Source of the DNA: Nocardioides palaemonis
GTDB lineage: Bacteria; Actinomycetota; Actinomycetes; Propionibacteriales; Nocardioidaceae
Length of the DNA: 64,000 bases
NCBI RefSeq assembly: GCF_018275325.1
Contig: NZ_JAGVQR010000004.1
Span: 1,054,001-1,118,000 of the forward strand
Direction: 5' to 3'
How positions within the stretch are numbered: position 1 is the stretch's first letter; each line of letters begins with the position of its first letter. The notes under the pieces were generated by a model. It was not told the origin of the DNA. It did no database searches and was given only the letters and a program-made list of their open reading frames with translations. The position numbers were made by a program, and so were the translations under genes. Of this stretch, positions 1 through 9,156 are shown one piece after another.

Positions 1-64
1 TCAACACTGCGGCGCCAGACCTCCGTCCCGGGCAGTGGCCGTCAAGGACCGGAGTGAGTGCTGG

Positions 65-787
65 TCACGACCAGGATTCCTCGGCCAAAGGCGCGCTGTT
101 CAGCTCGTCACGACGGACGCGCCAGTCGGGCATGAACTGATCCATGAGTTCGAGGAAGCGCTCGCCGTGGCCGCGCTCCAGAAGATGCGTCAACTCATGG
201 ACAACGATGTACTCCAGGCACCGCGGGTTCTTCTTCGCGAGTTCGGGGTTGAGCCAAATGGTGCGAGAGTGGGCGACGCAACTGCCCCACTTGGTCTTCA
301 TGCGTCGTACGACGACCTTGTTCGCCTCGACACCGATGAGCGGTTGCCACTTGTGCATGAGCGGTGCGACGGCTGCCTTGAGTTCACGGCGATACCAACG
401 ATCCAAGGTCGAGCGGCGACCATCGGAGTCGGTGCCCGCCGGGGTCACTACCCAGAGCGTCTTGCCCTTGGCCTCGACGCTGTAGTGGCCGCTGGTTCGC
501 GAGACGTCGAGCTGGTAACGCTGGCCCCATACGTAGTGGGTCTCGCCCGAGAGCATCCGTCGCTCCGACTGGCGCTCGGCATTCTGGAGCTGCGCGCGCT
601 GGCGCTTGATCCACGGCAAGCGCTGGACGACCGCGAGCCGAATGGTGTCCTCGTCGGTACGCTGCGGCGCTGCAACTCGCACTCGACCGACCGGCGGGTA
701 CACCGAGATGTGCAGGTTCTTGATGTCCTTGTAGATGACGTCGACGCCAAGGCCCGCGACGGTGAGGTAGGCGCTAGCGGTACTCAT
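65..787 (-). CDS. YgjP/M48-family metal-dependent hydrolase in the type I R-M operon
   Basis: A 240-residue soluble protein of the YgjP-like (DUF45) zinc metallopeptidase family. The zinc motif HELTH is at residues 197-201, followed by a downstream GHGERF segment. The family signature MKTKWGSC is at 163-170. Its ATG lies 14 nt inside the 3' end of hsdR, so it is translationally coupled to the restriction operon as its last gene. Such proteins often travel with type I R-M operons, but their role there is not settled; proteolytic control of HsdR is a guess. No signal peptide or membrane segment is seen. The family is secure, the function is inferred. Confidence 0.85.
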   Translation of the reverse strand: MSTASAYLTVAGLGVDVIYKDIKNLHISVYPPVGRVRVAAPQRTDEDTIRLAVVQRLPWIKRQRAQLQNAERQSERRMLSGETHYVWGQRYQLDVSRTSGHYSVEAKGKTLWVVTPAGTDSDGRRSTLDRWYRRELKAAVAPLMHKWQPLIGVEANKVVVRRMKTKWGSCVAHSRTIWLNPELAKKNPRCLEYIVVHELTHLLERGHGERFLELMDQFMPDWRVRRDELNSAPLAEESWS

Positions 788-3700
788 CGTGCTCCTTGAG
801 TCGGTCGATGAGCTCCTTCATGCTCTGGCTGTCGAAGCCGTCTGGCAGTACTTTGCGCAGCTCACGAGCCAGAGCGCGCTCCTTCATTGGGTTGCCCGCC
901 CAGCCGTGTTCCTTGGCGCTCTGGATGACGCCGTGGACGTACTCGATGTCGATCTCGACGCCCTGTGGCCACGCGAAGTCGACGAGCGCGCGCCGGGCCG
1001 ACGTGGTGGCCCAGTCCGGGTAGGTGACGCCTGCTTCGGACTCGGCTTTGCCAATCTTCTCGGCGTGTTCTAGAAGCCTGGCCAGATAGTCCGCGTACTC
1101 GATCGCGTCCTGGCGTCGCTGCTCGATGATGGCGTCGAGGAGCAGCGACATGCGGTCGTAGTACTTCGGGTTCATCGCCCGCTCGTCAACGATCGTCTTG
1201 CGGACGTTGTTGATGATCGTCTCGGCGACCGCCTCAGGGCTCTTCTTGATCCCCTCGGGCAGCGTGTCGATGGCGTCGGCGCCGCGCTCGACGATGAGCT
1301 GAACAAGACCCTTGTCGAAGGTCGCGACCTGCTCCACGGGGTCGGCCTGGATGTAGGTGTCGAGGAGCGCACGCATGCCCGCCTCGAACTGCTTCATGTC
1401 GATGTTCTCGCCGGCACCGACCTCGACCTCGTTCTTGACGGCGACGAAGTGGGTGACGTCGTCCTTGATGGCTTTGGCTTCGGCAGGGGTGTAGCCGGCG
1501 CGGTCCATGTCGTTAGCGAGGGCGCCATAGGCACGGACGAGTGCAGCGACGGACTTGTAGAGCTCGACGCGCTTCGGCTCGTTGTCCTTGATCTGTTCAG
1601 CGTCCCCCGGCACGGATGCCACGAAGTAGTGCTGGTACTCGACCGTTCCCTTGGGTGCGGCGACCGGCTCGCAGAGCGCCTTGACCCTTTCGAGCGCTTC
1701 GTCCAGGTCCTCGCGCTCCTGCTTGATGCGATCCTCAAGGAGACCTTCGATGTCGTCCTTGGCGTAGCCGTCGAGAGCCTCGGAGGTGTAGTCGGTGATG
1801 GCCTTGTCGAGGGACTTGAAGAGATCGCGGTAATCGATGACGTAGCCGTAGGTCTTGTCGTCGCCGTCGAGGCGGTTGACGCGGCAGATGGCCTGGAAGA
1901 GCCCGTGGTCTCGCATCTTCTTGTCGATATAGAGGTAGGAGGCGCTCGGTGCGTCGAAGCCCGTCAGGAGCTTGTCGACAACGATGAGCAGTCTCATCTG
2001 GCCGGGCTCTTCGATGAAGCGGCGCTTGACCTCCTTCTCGAACTCCTCGATGCGAAGCAGAGCCTTGTCGGCGGGCTCGTTGAAGTAGTCACTGAGCATC
2101 TGCCGATAGATGTCGTACTTCCGGAGTTCCTCGTTGTCGCCCGCGCCGGCATCCTCTTTGGAGATCTTGGTGGCGTTGGGAACGTAGCTGGAGACGATGG
2201 CGACCTTGCCTTTGAATCCGGCCTGAGCGAAGAGCTCGTAGAACTTGCACGCCTGGTAGATGTCGTCGCCGACGAGCATGGCGTTTCCACGTCCGGAGAT
2301 CAGCCGGGGTTCGCGCGCGAAGTCCATGAGTATGTCTTGGACGATCATCTCCGCGCGGGACTTGGCCGAGGTGACCTTCTGCATCGTGCCCCAGCGCTTC
2401 TTGAGGCGAGCCTTCGAGAGATCGGTCAGGCCCTGGGTCTTGAGGTCGAACCACTTGTCGACCTGTGCGGCACCCTTGAGCTCCTGGTCGACCTTCCGCG
2501 CCTCGTAGCGCAGGTCGAGTACGACGCCGTCGCCAACGGCCTCGTCGAACTTGTACGTGTGGATGAACGACCCGAAGGTCTCGATGCTCGTCATCTTGTC
2601 GGCCTTGAGCAGCGGGGTACCAGTGAAGCCGATGAACATCGCCTCCGGCAGCAGCTGTTTCATTGCGCGGTGCATCTTGCCCGCCTGTGTGCGGTGCGCC
2701 TCGTCGACGAAAACGAAGAGGTTGCCCTTGGCCTTGAAGTCCGCCGGGATCTTGCCGCTGAGTTCCTTGATGAAGTCCGCCGCATCCTCGTCGCGCGAGG
2801 AATCGTCGTCCGAACCACGGAACTTGTGCACGAGCGAGCACATAAGCCACGGTTGGCTCTGGTTGAGGAGCGTGACCATCTCCGCGCCGGAGCGCGACCG
2901 CGTGATCTTCTCATTGACCCCGCCGAAGACCTTCTCGATCTGCTCGTCGAGCTCAGTTCGGTCGGTGATGATCAGGACGCGGGCGTCGGTCTGGTTCTCC
3001 TGAATCCACTTGGCGAGCCAGACCATGGTCAGGCTTTTCCCCGAGCCCTGGGTGTGCCAGATGATGCCGCCCTCGCGCGAGCGGATGCGGGCCTGAGCCG
3101 CCTTCACCCCAAAGAACTGGTTGTGCCGCGCGGTCTTCTTGGTGCCTGCATCGAACACGATGAAGTCGTGGATGAGCTCGAGGAAGCGCTCCTTGGAGCA
3201 CATCTGCGTGATGGCCCGGTCCAGCGGATTGGCGACATCGACGCCAAGCTGACTCGTTTTGGCCTCCTTCCACTCGAGCCAGTACTTCTCCGGAGTGTCG
3301 ATGACCGCGTAGCGCAGGCCCTCCACATCGTTGCCGGCGAAAAGCAGCTGCACCGTCGTGAAGAACGGCCGCACGAAGGTCTGCTTCTGGTTGCCGATGT
3401 TCTGGCGGATGCCCTCGCTCGCGCTGACGTATGAGCGCTTGAGCTCAATGACTCCCAGCGCGATGCCGTTGACGTAGAGCACGATGTCGGGGCGCTTGGT
3501 GTGCTCGCCCTTGACCGTGACCTCCTCCGCCACAACGAAGTGGTTCGCGTCCGGGTTGCCCCAGTCGATGAGCCAGACGGTCTCGAAGTTCTCCCCGACG
3601 TCCTTCTTGACCTTCACGCCGTAGCGCAGCAAGTCGTACACCCTGCGGTTGGCGTCGTAGAGCGACTGACCAGATCCCAACGAGGCGGCGGTCAGGAGCT

Positions 3701-3890
3701 GTTGGATGGCGCGATTGACGAGCTCGTCGTCGATCTTGCGCGCAAGCAGGTTCTGACGAAGCAGCGCCTCGTCGATGTTGGTGTTATCCCGGTCCTCCCG
3801 GTTGCCGCCGTACTCGTACTTCAGGCGATCACGGAAATGTGCCACGACTCGGTTCTGGGTCTCGCGTTCCTTCTGGCCGACGTTGCTCAT
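774..3890 (-). CDS. hsdR: Type I restriction endonuclease subunit R (HsdR)
   Basis: The 1038-residue motor and nuclease subunit of a type I restriction enzyme. It translocates DNA with ATP and cuts unmodified DNA far from the recognition site. The N-terminal PD-(D/E)XK nuclease has Asp135 in KRPDIVLY and the ELK triad at 149-151. The SF2 motor follows: Walker A TQGSGKS at about 280-286, DEAH at 396-399, GFTGTP at 421-426, and a late motif around TGFDAPSASYLY. A helical C-terminal region would bind HsdM/HsdS. Length is normal for the family. Its ATG overlaps the hsdS stop codon as ATGA, so it is cotranscribed with hsdM and hsdS. No frameshift is seen and it should be functional. Confidence 0.97.
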   Translation of the reverse strand: MSNVGQKERETQNRVVAHFRDRLKYEYGGNREDRDNTNIDEALLRQNLLARKIDDELVNRAIQQLLTAASLGSGQSLYDANRRVYDLLRYGVKVKKDVGENFETVWLIDWGNPDANHFVVAEEVTVKGEHTKRPDIVLYVNGIALGVIELKRSYVSASEGIRQNIGNQKQTFVRPFFTTVQLLFAGNDVEGLRYAVIDTPEKYWLEWKEAKTSQLGVDVANPLDRAITQMCSKERFLELIHDFIVFDAGTKKTARHNQFFGVKAAQARIRSREGGIIWHTQGSGKSLTMVWLAKWIQENQTDARVLIITDRTELDEQIEKVFGGVNEKITRSRSGAEMVTLLNQSQPWLMCSLVHKFRGSDDDSSRDEDAADFIKELSGKIPADFKAKGNLFVFVDEAHRTQAGKMHRAMKQLLPEAMFIGFTGTPLLKADKMTSIETFGSFIHTYKFDEAVGDGVVLDLRYEARKVDQELKGAAQVDKWFDLKTQGLTDLSKARLKKRWGTMQKVTSAKSRAEMIVQDILMDFAREPRLISGRGNAMLVGDDIYQACKFYELFAQAGFKGKVAIVSSYVPNATKISKEDAGAGDNEELRKYDIYRQMLSDYFNEPADKALLRIEEFEKEVKRRFIEEPGQMRLLIVVDKLLTGFDAPSASYLYIDKKMRDHGLFQAICRVNRLDGDDKTYGYVIDYRDLFKSLDKAITDYTSEALDGYAKDDIEGLLEDRIKQEREDLDEALERVKALCEPVAAPKGTVEYQHYFVASVPGDAEQIKDNEPKRVELYKSVAALVRAYGALANDMDRAGYTPAEAKAIKDDVTHFVAVKNEVEVGAGENIDMKQFEAGMRALLDTYIQADPVEQVATFDKGLVQLIVERGADAIDTLPEGIKKSPEAVAETIINNVRKTIVDERAMNPKYYDRMSLLLDAIIEQRRQDAIEYADYLARLLEHAEKIGKAESEAGVTYPDWATTSARRALVDFAWPQGVEIDIEYVHGVIQSAKEHGWAGNPMKERALARELRKVLPDGFDSQSMKELIDRLKEHDEYR

Positions 3891-5158
3891 GAAGCAGCCT
3901 CCACGAGAAGACGGGTGCGGCCGGTGAGCAGCTCCTGCATCATGCCGGTCTTGATGGCGCGGGCGGAGGTTAGGCGTTGCTCAAGCGTGGAGATCTCCTG
4001 ATCGAGTTGCGAAAGGCCCGCGGCGATCGCGCTCTGCTCCTCAGTTGTCGGAGGCACGTCAAGCTCCAAGGTGACGAGGTCGCGCTGGTACAGGTGGTTG
4101 ATTGTCGAACCGGCGCTAAGTCCTGCGACGAATCGTTCAAACATGCGCGACCGCAACATCCAGTACAGAAACTCTGGGTCATACGCACCCCGCTTCGGTC
4201 GCAACACGAAAACACCGCTATTCAGAGTTGCCGGGCCGGGCAGCCAATTCACGAACGCCGTTTTCCCGATCGTCCCGTCCTTGGTCAGCAGGACGTCACC
4301 GACCTTCACGCAGATGTTGGGGTCCTGGTCGAACCGCCACTTGTCCACGTACGGCGTCGTCTCCCAGTCCACGCGGCCATTGCGAAAGTCGGTACCACCG
4401 ACAAGGCGATAATCCCCAGAGTGGCGGTACTCCTGAGTGGTCAGGCCCTGCCAACCAATGCGCGCCTTGAGATGCGACGCAGCAGCAACGCGCAACCCGT
4501 GCCAATCGCCTGATGAACCGGGCAGTCTGGTCTGACCCGTCAAGAGCGCCTGCATCATGCCCTGCAACATCTCGCGCTTCTTTTTGATCAGCTCACGAAG
4601 CTTGGTCGCAAGCGCATCTGCCTCAGAGATTGCCGTCGCGATCGCCCGCTGCTCCGGAAGAGGCGGAACACGGAAACGCATCGAACGGAGCCGGGTGAGG
4701 TTGAAGCCTGGAACTCCCGTACCGACAGCGCCATCCAGGATCTCTTGCTGTGTTGCGGGCGCCGAGAAGAGGTAATAGAGAAATTCTGCCGAAGCCTTGT
4801 TCGGATCGGGCGTCATCTTCATCTGTTTGTTGGAGATCACATATCGCTCGTACGCTGCCGAACCATCGATCAACCCGACCTGGTTGATCGTGCCCCATGA
4901 CGTGAATACGAGGTCACCCGGAACAACGACGGAACGTGAGAACTCCGCCGCCTTAGCGGATTCGAGGAAGACGAGACCTTCATCCTTCAGGCGAATTTCG
5001 GGATCCACACTAAGATTGCTTCCGCGGATCACGGGCACACCGGCGGCGCGAAAGAATCGCGAGCTGATTGCTGAGCCAAATGGTCCCGTAGCCAGAGCGT
5101 TTGGTGTTCGAGCCACGAGATCGTCGACGCCAACCTCCCGCCAACCGTCAGAAGTCAC
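3887..5158 (-). CDS. hsdS: Type I restriction-modification specificity subunit S (HsdS)
   Basis: The 423-residue DNA-recognition subunit. It has two variable target-recognition domains (about residues 1-150 and 210-350), each followed by a conserved helical spacer. The first spacer contains LPEQRAIATAISEADAL and ends in MMQALLTGQTRL; the second contains EEQSAIAAGLSQLDQEI and ends in MMQELLTGRTRL. The spacers set the distance between the two half-sites. The GTG start overlaps the hsdM stop codon and the stop overlaps the hsdR start. The gene is noticeably poorer in G+C than the core genes of the window, which suggests horizontal acquisition. The target sequence cannot be read from the protein. 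Confidence 0.95.
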   Translation of the reverse strand: MTSDGWREVGVDDLVARTPNALATGPFGSAISSRFFRAAGVPVIRGSNLSVDPEIRLKDEGLVFLESAKAAEFSRSVVVPGDLVFTSWGTINQVGLIDGSAAYERYVISNKQMKMTPDPNKASAEFLYYLFSAPATQQEILDGAVGTGVPGFNLTRLRSMRFRVPPLPEQRAIATAISEADALATKLRELIKKKREMLQGMMQALLTGQTRLPGSSGDWHGLRVAAASHLKARIGWQGLTTQEYRHSGDYRLVGGTDFRNGRVDWETTPYVDKWRFDQDPNICVKVGDVLLTKDGTIGKTAFVNWLPGPATLNSGVFVLRPKRGAYDPEFLYWMLRSRMFERFVAGLSAGSTINHLYQRDLVTLELDVPPTTEEQSAIAAGLSQLDQEISTLEQRLTSARAIKTGMMQELLTGRTRLLVEAAS

Positions 5159-7602
5159 GGCTTGACCCCCATAGCCGCCAGGTGTGCTGAAACCCGCGCG
5201 CCGAGGTCGTGGAGGTCAGCCTCCAACTCGCCAACCGTGGACGAGTACCTATCGGCCAGCACACGGAGCCGCCCGACAAGAGCCTGGCCGAGCACAACAA
5301 CCTCCGCTCCGATGCGAGCACGGATCGTGCCACCCCACTTGTCGTCGATCACCAGCACCTGAACGTCCTCGACCGACAGCGCCCCGTAGTGGGCCAACGC
5401 CTGCTCTTCGAGCTTGGCAGTCGCTTCCTTTACCGCCTTCTTCGCAGCAGCCTCAGCGTCGTACAGCTTGATGACCCGCTGCAGGGCCTGGAGTTCGTCG
5501 GCCTCCGCACCCTCTCGCTTCGCGACACGGAGCCGCGCAGCAGCGAGTGTCTTGCTGATCTTGTCGTCCTCGACGGCTTCCCAGAGCAGGCCCTCCTCGA
5601 CGGCGTGTTCCTCGGTGAACTCCTCCACGGCTTGAGACGCGGCCTCCTGCTCGGCGATGAGTTGGTCAAGCTCTGCCTTCTCAGTCGGGAAGAAGCGGGC
5701 GATCACATACTCGGGCGGGATCAGGTCCATGACCCACCGCTTCGCGGCCGCGCGAGCGCCAGTCACGATGTGGGCGTCTTCGAACTTGGTCTTGTTGTTC
5801 TTGTCCTTCCAGGCACGCGCAAGGCGCGGCTTCCCGGCGCCATCCCAGCCTTCACTGACAATGAGGGCGACATCGTCGTGCATCGAGGCGTTCCAGTAGC
5901 TCATCAGCTGCTCGTAGACGCCGTATTCGTCGATCAGCGGCCTCGGACGGAAGTCGTCGAGAAGCGCCTCGGACACGCCGTGGATGAGGTCATTCGGTCG
6001 CGTCGTGCCAGTGATGTCTACAAGCAATTTCCGCTTGTTCCCCCACCAGGCATCGACGATTGCGGACGTACCCTCCTCGAAGGCGACGTACTCCGGCGAG
6101 CCGGTGACCGTGGCCTGGATGTCCGCCTTGTCGACGATCAGCTCCGAGTAGCCCTCGCGAAGGGGTTTGAAGAGCTGGCCGCGAAGGCCGGGGAACGCGT
6201 TCCAGTAAGGCTGCAGCGCGTCGAGGTCGCGGTTCGGGATGCCGCCCTGAAGGTGGGCGTGGAGGTCCTGGATGTCCTCGGGTTCGGAGCTGTCGATGTA
6301 GCGCGGGATGTTGAGGTTGTAGTCGTTCTTGCGGTCGCTGATCTCGGTCAGCGGCACCATGCGGGAGTAGCGGTCGATCTCCTTCTGGTTGACGAAGGCA
6401 TCGACGATCTTGTGCATGTCTCGGGGCCGGAGGCGGTTCTTGGGGCCGTCCTTCTCGAAGCCCTTGCTGGCGTCGATCATGTAGATGCCGGTGCGCGCCT
6501 GGGCGTCGTTTTTGTCGAGGACGATGAGACAGGCTGGAATGCCCGTGCCGTAGAAGAGGTTCGCAGGCAGGCCGATGATCGCCTTGATGTAGCCGCGCTT
6601 GACGAGCTCGGTGCGGATGGCTGCCTCGGCGTTGCCCCGGAAGAGGACGCCGTGAGGCAGGACGACCACGCCCTTGCCCGTCGACTTGAGCGACTTCACC
6701 ATGTGCAGCAGGAAGGCGTAGTCACCGTTCTTGTCCGGCGGCCAGCCGAAGCCGTCGAAGCGGTCGTAGTCCTCGTCGAAGCCGTTCCTCCAGGTCTTTA
6801 CCGAGAACGGCGGGTTGGCGACGAGGTAGTCGAACGTCGCCAGCTTGTCGCCTGTTCGGAACTTCGGGTCCGAGAGGGTGTTCCCCTGCACGATCTCGTG
6901 GGTCTCGTTGCCGTGGAGGATCATGTTCATCCGAGCGAGCGCCCAGGTGGCGTTGTCGTTCTCCTGGCCGTAGATGGTCAGGCCGTTCGGTGCGGCGTCG
7001 GCCACCTTGATGAGCAGCGACCCGGAACCGCACGTCGGGTCGTAGACAGTTGTCGCCTTGGGCGTCCCCGCCGGGATCTGCAGCAATTGGGCCATCACGC
7101 GAGAGACCTCGGCCGGCGTGTAGAACTGTCCCTTGCTCTTGCCTGACTGCGTGGCGAAGTGCCGCATCAGGTACTCGTAGGCGTCTCCGAGGAGATCGTC
7201 TCCTTCGGCCTTCGAGCCGGAGAAGTCCATGTCCTGGAAGATGCCGATGAGGTTGGAGACCTTGTCCTGGAGCTCCTTGCCAGGGCCCAGCTTGGTCGGG
7301 TCGTCGAAGTCGGCGTTGTTGATGACGCCTTGGAGGTCGTTCGCCTCCGCGAGCTTGCGGATCGCGACGTTGACCTTCTCGCCGACATCGGACTTGCCCT
7401 TGAGGGTGACCAGGTGGTCGAACGAGCCATCCTCGGGCACCTGGATGAGGGCGTATGCGTCAGCCTTGGCCTTGTCCGACACGTACTTCACGAAGAGCAG
7501 CGTCAGGACGTAGTCCTTGTACTGGCTGGCGTCCATGCTGCCGCGCAGTTCGTCAGCGCTGCTCCAGAGCGACGAGTAGAGATCCGACTTCTTCAGAGCC
7601 AC
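5155..7602 (-). CDS. hsdM: Type I restriction-modification methyltransferase subunit M (HsdM), long form
   Basis: An N6-adenine methyltransferase that partners HsdS to protect host DNA and HsdR to restrict foreign DNA. From the chosen GTG it is 815 residues. A helical N-terminal HsdM domain is followed by the SAM-binding motif DPTCGSG (188-194) and the catalytic motif NPPF (263-266). The reading frame stays open to about 7824, but the GTG at 7602 is preceded by AGGAAGG six nt upstream and gives the usual N-terminus. The protein is longer than the roughly 500-residue classical HsdM; the last 250 or so residues include a charged, coiled-coil-like stretch. First gene of hsdM-hsdS-hsdR-protease. 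Confidence 0.95.
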   Translation of the reverse strand: MALKKSDLYSSLWSSADELRGSMDASQYKDYVLTLLFVKYVSDKAKADAYALIQVPEDGSFDHLVTLKGKSDVGEKVNVAIRKLAEANDLQGVINNADFDDPTKLGPGKELQDKVSNLIGIFQDMDFSGSKAEGDDLLGDAYEYLMRHFATQSGKSKGQFYTPAEVSRVMAQLLQIPAGTPKATTVYDPTCGSGSLLIKVADAAPNGLTIYGQENDNATWALARMNMILHGNETHEIVQGNTLSDPKFRTGDKLATFDYLVANPPFSVKTWRNGFDEDYDRFDGFGWPPDKNGDYAFLLHMVKSLKSTGKGVVVLPHGVLFRGNAEAAIRTELVKRGYIKAIIGLPANLFYGTGIPACLIVLDKNDAQARTGIYMIDASKGFEKDGPKNRLRPRDMHKIVDAFVNQKEIDRYSRMVPLTEISDRKNDYNLNIPRYIDSSEPEDIQDLHAHLQGGIPNRDLDALQPYWNAFPGLRGQLFKPLREGYSELIVDKADIQATVTGSPEYVAFEEGTSAIVDAWWGNKRKLLVDITGTTRPNDLIHGVSEALLDDFRPRPLIDEYGVYEQLMSYWNASMHDDVALIVSEGWDGAGKPRLARAWKDKNNKTKFEDAHIVTGARAAAKRWVMDLIPPEYVIARFFPTEKAELDQLIAEQEAASQAVEEFTEEHAVEEGLLWEAVEDDKISKTLAAARLRVAKREGAEADELQALQRVIKLYDAEAAAKKAVKEATAKLEEQALAHYGALSVEDVQVLVIDDKWGGTIRARIGAEVVVLGQALVGRLRVLADRYSSTVGELEADLHDLGARVSAHLAAMGVKP

Positions 7603-7850
7603 GGCTGGCCTTCCTGGCGTTATGGGCATGGGTGTTGCCCACCGAACACTCGGGGGATCGCGAGGCTGACCGCGGTCGCACGAGGAAAGCCGAGACGGCT
7701 GACACCACGCGCTCGTCCCCGCAAGAGGGAGCCTAATCGACTGCGGCGCACCAAGCCGGGTGGCGCGCGGTAGTCGAGGACCCGCCTCGGGCGAAGGGCC
7801 AGGGGGCATCCGCGCCTGAAGCAACCACGTGAGCGTGCCGGGGCGACTGT

Positions 7851-8285
7851 CTACGCGGTGTGAACCGCGAGCAGCGTCTGGCCTGCGTCCAAGATCGGGC
7901 GGACCGCTGCGATGAGTGCGTCCAGTTCCGCGCGAATCCGCTCAGGCTGATCGCTGCCGAGCTCCGCGACCGTCGCGGCGCGGGTCAAGGCAACTCGGGC
8001 ATCAGCCTGTAGCCGCAGCACCTCGTCGGCGGTCAGAACGCCCTCGTCGGCTCGCCGACCATAAGTGGCCACCTCATGCTGCGTTCGGCGGAGCTGCTCC
8101 TCGAAGAACTCCACGTGCGCCTTCGCGCGCTTGTACTCGCGATCAGCTCCGCGCCGGCAGGTCTCCGAGCAGAACTCCTTGCGGCGGCCCGGGCCGATCT
8201 CCTGCACGATCGGCTTCCGACACGACAAGCGACCGCAGTAGCTCGCGATCTGGCCTAGCGACGTCTGTTCCTGTCGATCGTCCAT
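7851..8285 (-). CDS. Small protein with a four-cysteine zinc-binding motif, function unknown
   Basis: A 144-residue protein with four cysteines near its N-terminus in the pattern C-x4-C-x15-C-x3-C (CGRLSC then FCSETC). This resembles the zinc ribbon or CGNR-type fingers used for nucleic-acid binding. The rest is predicted helical and rich in charged residues, with a possible coiled coil at about 45-95. It lies 248 nt upstream of hsdM on the same strand, so it could belong to the island as a regulator, but that gap is long for an operon. No clear ribosome-binding site precedes the ATG. I do not recognise the family. Confidence 0.6.
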   Translation of the reverse strand: MDDRQEQTSLGQIASYCGRLSCRKPIVQEIGPGRRKEFCSETCRRGADREYKRAKAHVEFFEEQLRRTQHEVATYGRRADEGVLTADEVLRLQADARVALTRAATVAELGSDQPERIRAELDALIAAVRPILDAGQTLLAVHTA

Positions 8286-8645
8286 GTGTCCGCCTATCCG
8301 CGCGAATCGATTCCCGTCCTACACGCTCAGTCTGGCGCGACGAACGTCCTCGTGTGGTCAGGCGCGCCGAACTACACGGCTGTTTATCCGCGCGATATCA
8401 CCGCGAAATCCTGCGCGACACGCCACTTCGGTGCGACGCGCGGTCCGCAAGACGGGGTTCACTGGACGTGCCCCTGAGATCTCAGGTGGCGCGAAACCCG
8501 CGCGAAAAGCCAAAGCGCCCGGCTGCCAGGCCGGGCGCTGAGGTGCACGGGACACGCGATGTCGCCGTACGGAAGAACGTTCATGACATCACCACGTCCC
8601 TCGCTCGCGCAAGAGCCCGCTCATGCGGGAGATTGGAGGATCGCC
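8286..8645. other. Intergenic region between the R-M island and the YegP-like gene
   Basis: About 360 nt without a convincing gene. ATCCGCGCGA occurs twice (near 8294 and 8387), with related CGCGCGA fragments around it. The only clear structure is the hairpin at 8514-8539. Short open frames here have no ribosome-binding site and were not called. Confidence 0.5.
8514..8539 (-). terminator. Rho-independent terminator-like hairpin, minus-strand direction
   Basis: AGCGCCCGGC and GCCGGGCGCT form a perfect 10-bp stem with a 6-nt loop. Read on the minus strand it is followed by TTTGGCTTTT, a T-rich tail. No minus-strand gene is seen directly upstream except the distant tRNA-Leu. Confidence 0.6.
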
Positions 8646-8972
8646 ATGTGGCGATTCCATGTTGGTGACAACACGGCTGGGCAGCCGAGCTGGTGGCTCT
8701 ACGCCGCCAACAACGAGATGGTCGCGTGGGCCGGAGAAACGTTCGCCTCGCGACACAACGCCCAGCGAGCGGCGGCCTCGTTCAAGGCCGGGGCCAAGAC
8801 CGCGCGGTACGACATCTACCAGGACGCCGGTGGCGCCTGGCGGTGGCGGGCGTGGCGCGGCTCCGACAAGGTCGCGAGCTCTGGAGAGTCGTTCTCGAGC
8901 CGCTACGCCGCCGACCAGGCAGCGGCGCGGGTGCGCGACAACGCCGCCAACGCGGGCGGCATGGCCGCCTGA
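8646..8972 (+). CDS. YegP-family (DUF1508) small protein with two repeats
   Basis: A 108-residue protein of two tandem DUF1508/YegP units: about residues 1-50 (W-rich, ending ETFASRHNAQRAA) and 52-105 (ending ESFSSRYAADQAA). The ATG at 8646 is chosen because GGAGGA sits five nt upstream; the frame extends 29 codons further upstream without such a signal. The family is widespread, soluble and of unclear function, often linked to stress. It is monocistronic and followed at once by a strong terminator. Confidence 0.82.
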   Translation: MWRFHVGDNTAGQPSWWLYAANNEMVAWAGETFASRHNAQRAAASFKAGAKTARYDIYQDAGGAWRWRAWRGSDKVASSGESFSSRYAADQAAARVRDNAANAGGMAA

Positions 8973-8986
8973 GCTAGGTGCAGCAG

Positions 8987-9026
8987 AAGGGCCCCTGGTC
9001 TGCGTCTCCGCAGGCCAGGGGCCCTT
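8987..9026 (+). terminator. Strong intrinsic terminator after the YegP-like gene
   Basis: AAGGGCCCCTGG pairs perfectly with CCAGGGGCCCTT, with an extra inner CTGC/GCAG stem. The tail TTTCTATT follows on the plus strand. The structure is symmetric enough to stop the minus-strand tRNA-Leu transcript as well. Confidence 0.85.
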
Positions 9027-9031
9027 TCTAT

Positions 9032-9065
9032 TACCTAAACCGCTGGACCGGTAATACCTAAACCG
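9032..9065. repeat. Two 11-bp direct repeats beside tRNA-Leu
   Basis: TACCTAAACCG occurs at 9032-9042 and again at 9055-9065, just beyond the CCA end of tRNA-Leu. Paired short direct repeats here could be integrase arm sites or chance. Confidence 0.55.
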
Positions 9066-9069
9066 GCCC

Positions 9070-9156
9070 TGGTGCGCGAGGGGGGAGTTGAACCCCCACG
9101 TCCTTTCGGACACACGGACCTGAACCGTGCGCGTCTGCCTATTCCGCCACTCGCGC
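9070..9156 (-). tRNA. tRNA-Leu (anticodon CAG), CCA encoded
   Basis: On the minus strand the acceptor GCGCGAG pairs with CTCGCGC, discriminator A, and CCA is encoded. The anticodon arm is CACGG-TTCAGGT-CCGTG, giving CAG. A long variable arm typical of class II tRNA-Leu and a T arm with GTTCAA are present. The 3' end faces the restriction island, the usual orientation for integration at tRNA genes. Confidence 0.95.

Noticed and set aside
1449..3434. 661-codon open frame opposite hsdR
   Set aside because: Shadow of high-GC coding sequence; no family motif, and hsdR on the other strand is unambiguous.
3887..5158. Phase-variable hsdS
   Set aside because: Only one hsdS is present, with no partial copies, inverted repeats or recombinase in the window.
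7603..7824. Longer HsdM N-terminus
   Set aside because: No ribosome-binding site, not HsdM-like; GTG at 7602 has AGGAAGG and the family N-terminus.
8286..8477. Small plus-strand frames upstream of the YegP-like gene
   Set aside because: No ribosome-binding site, no recognisable composition.
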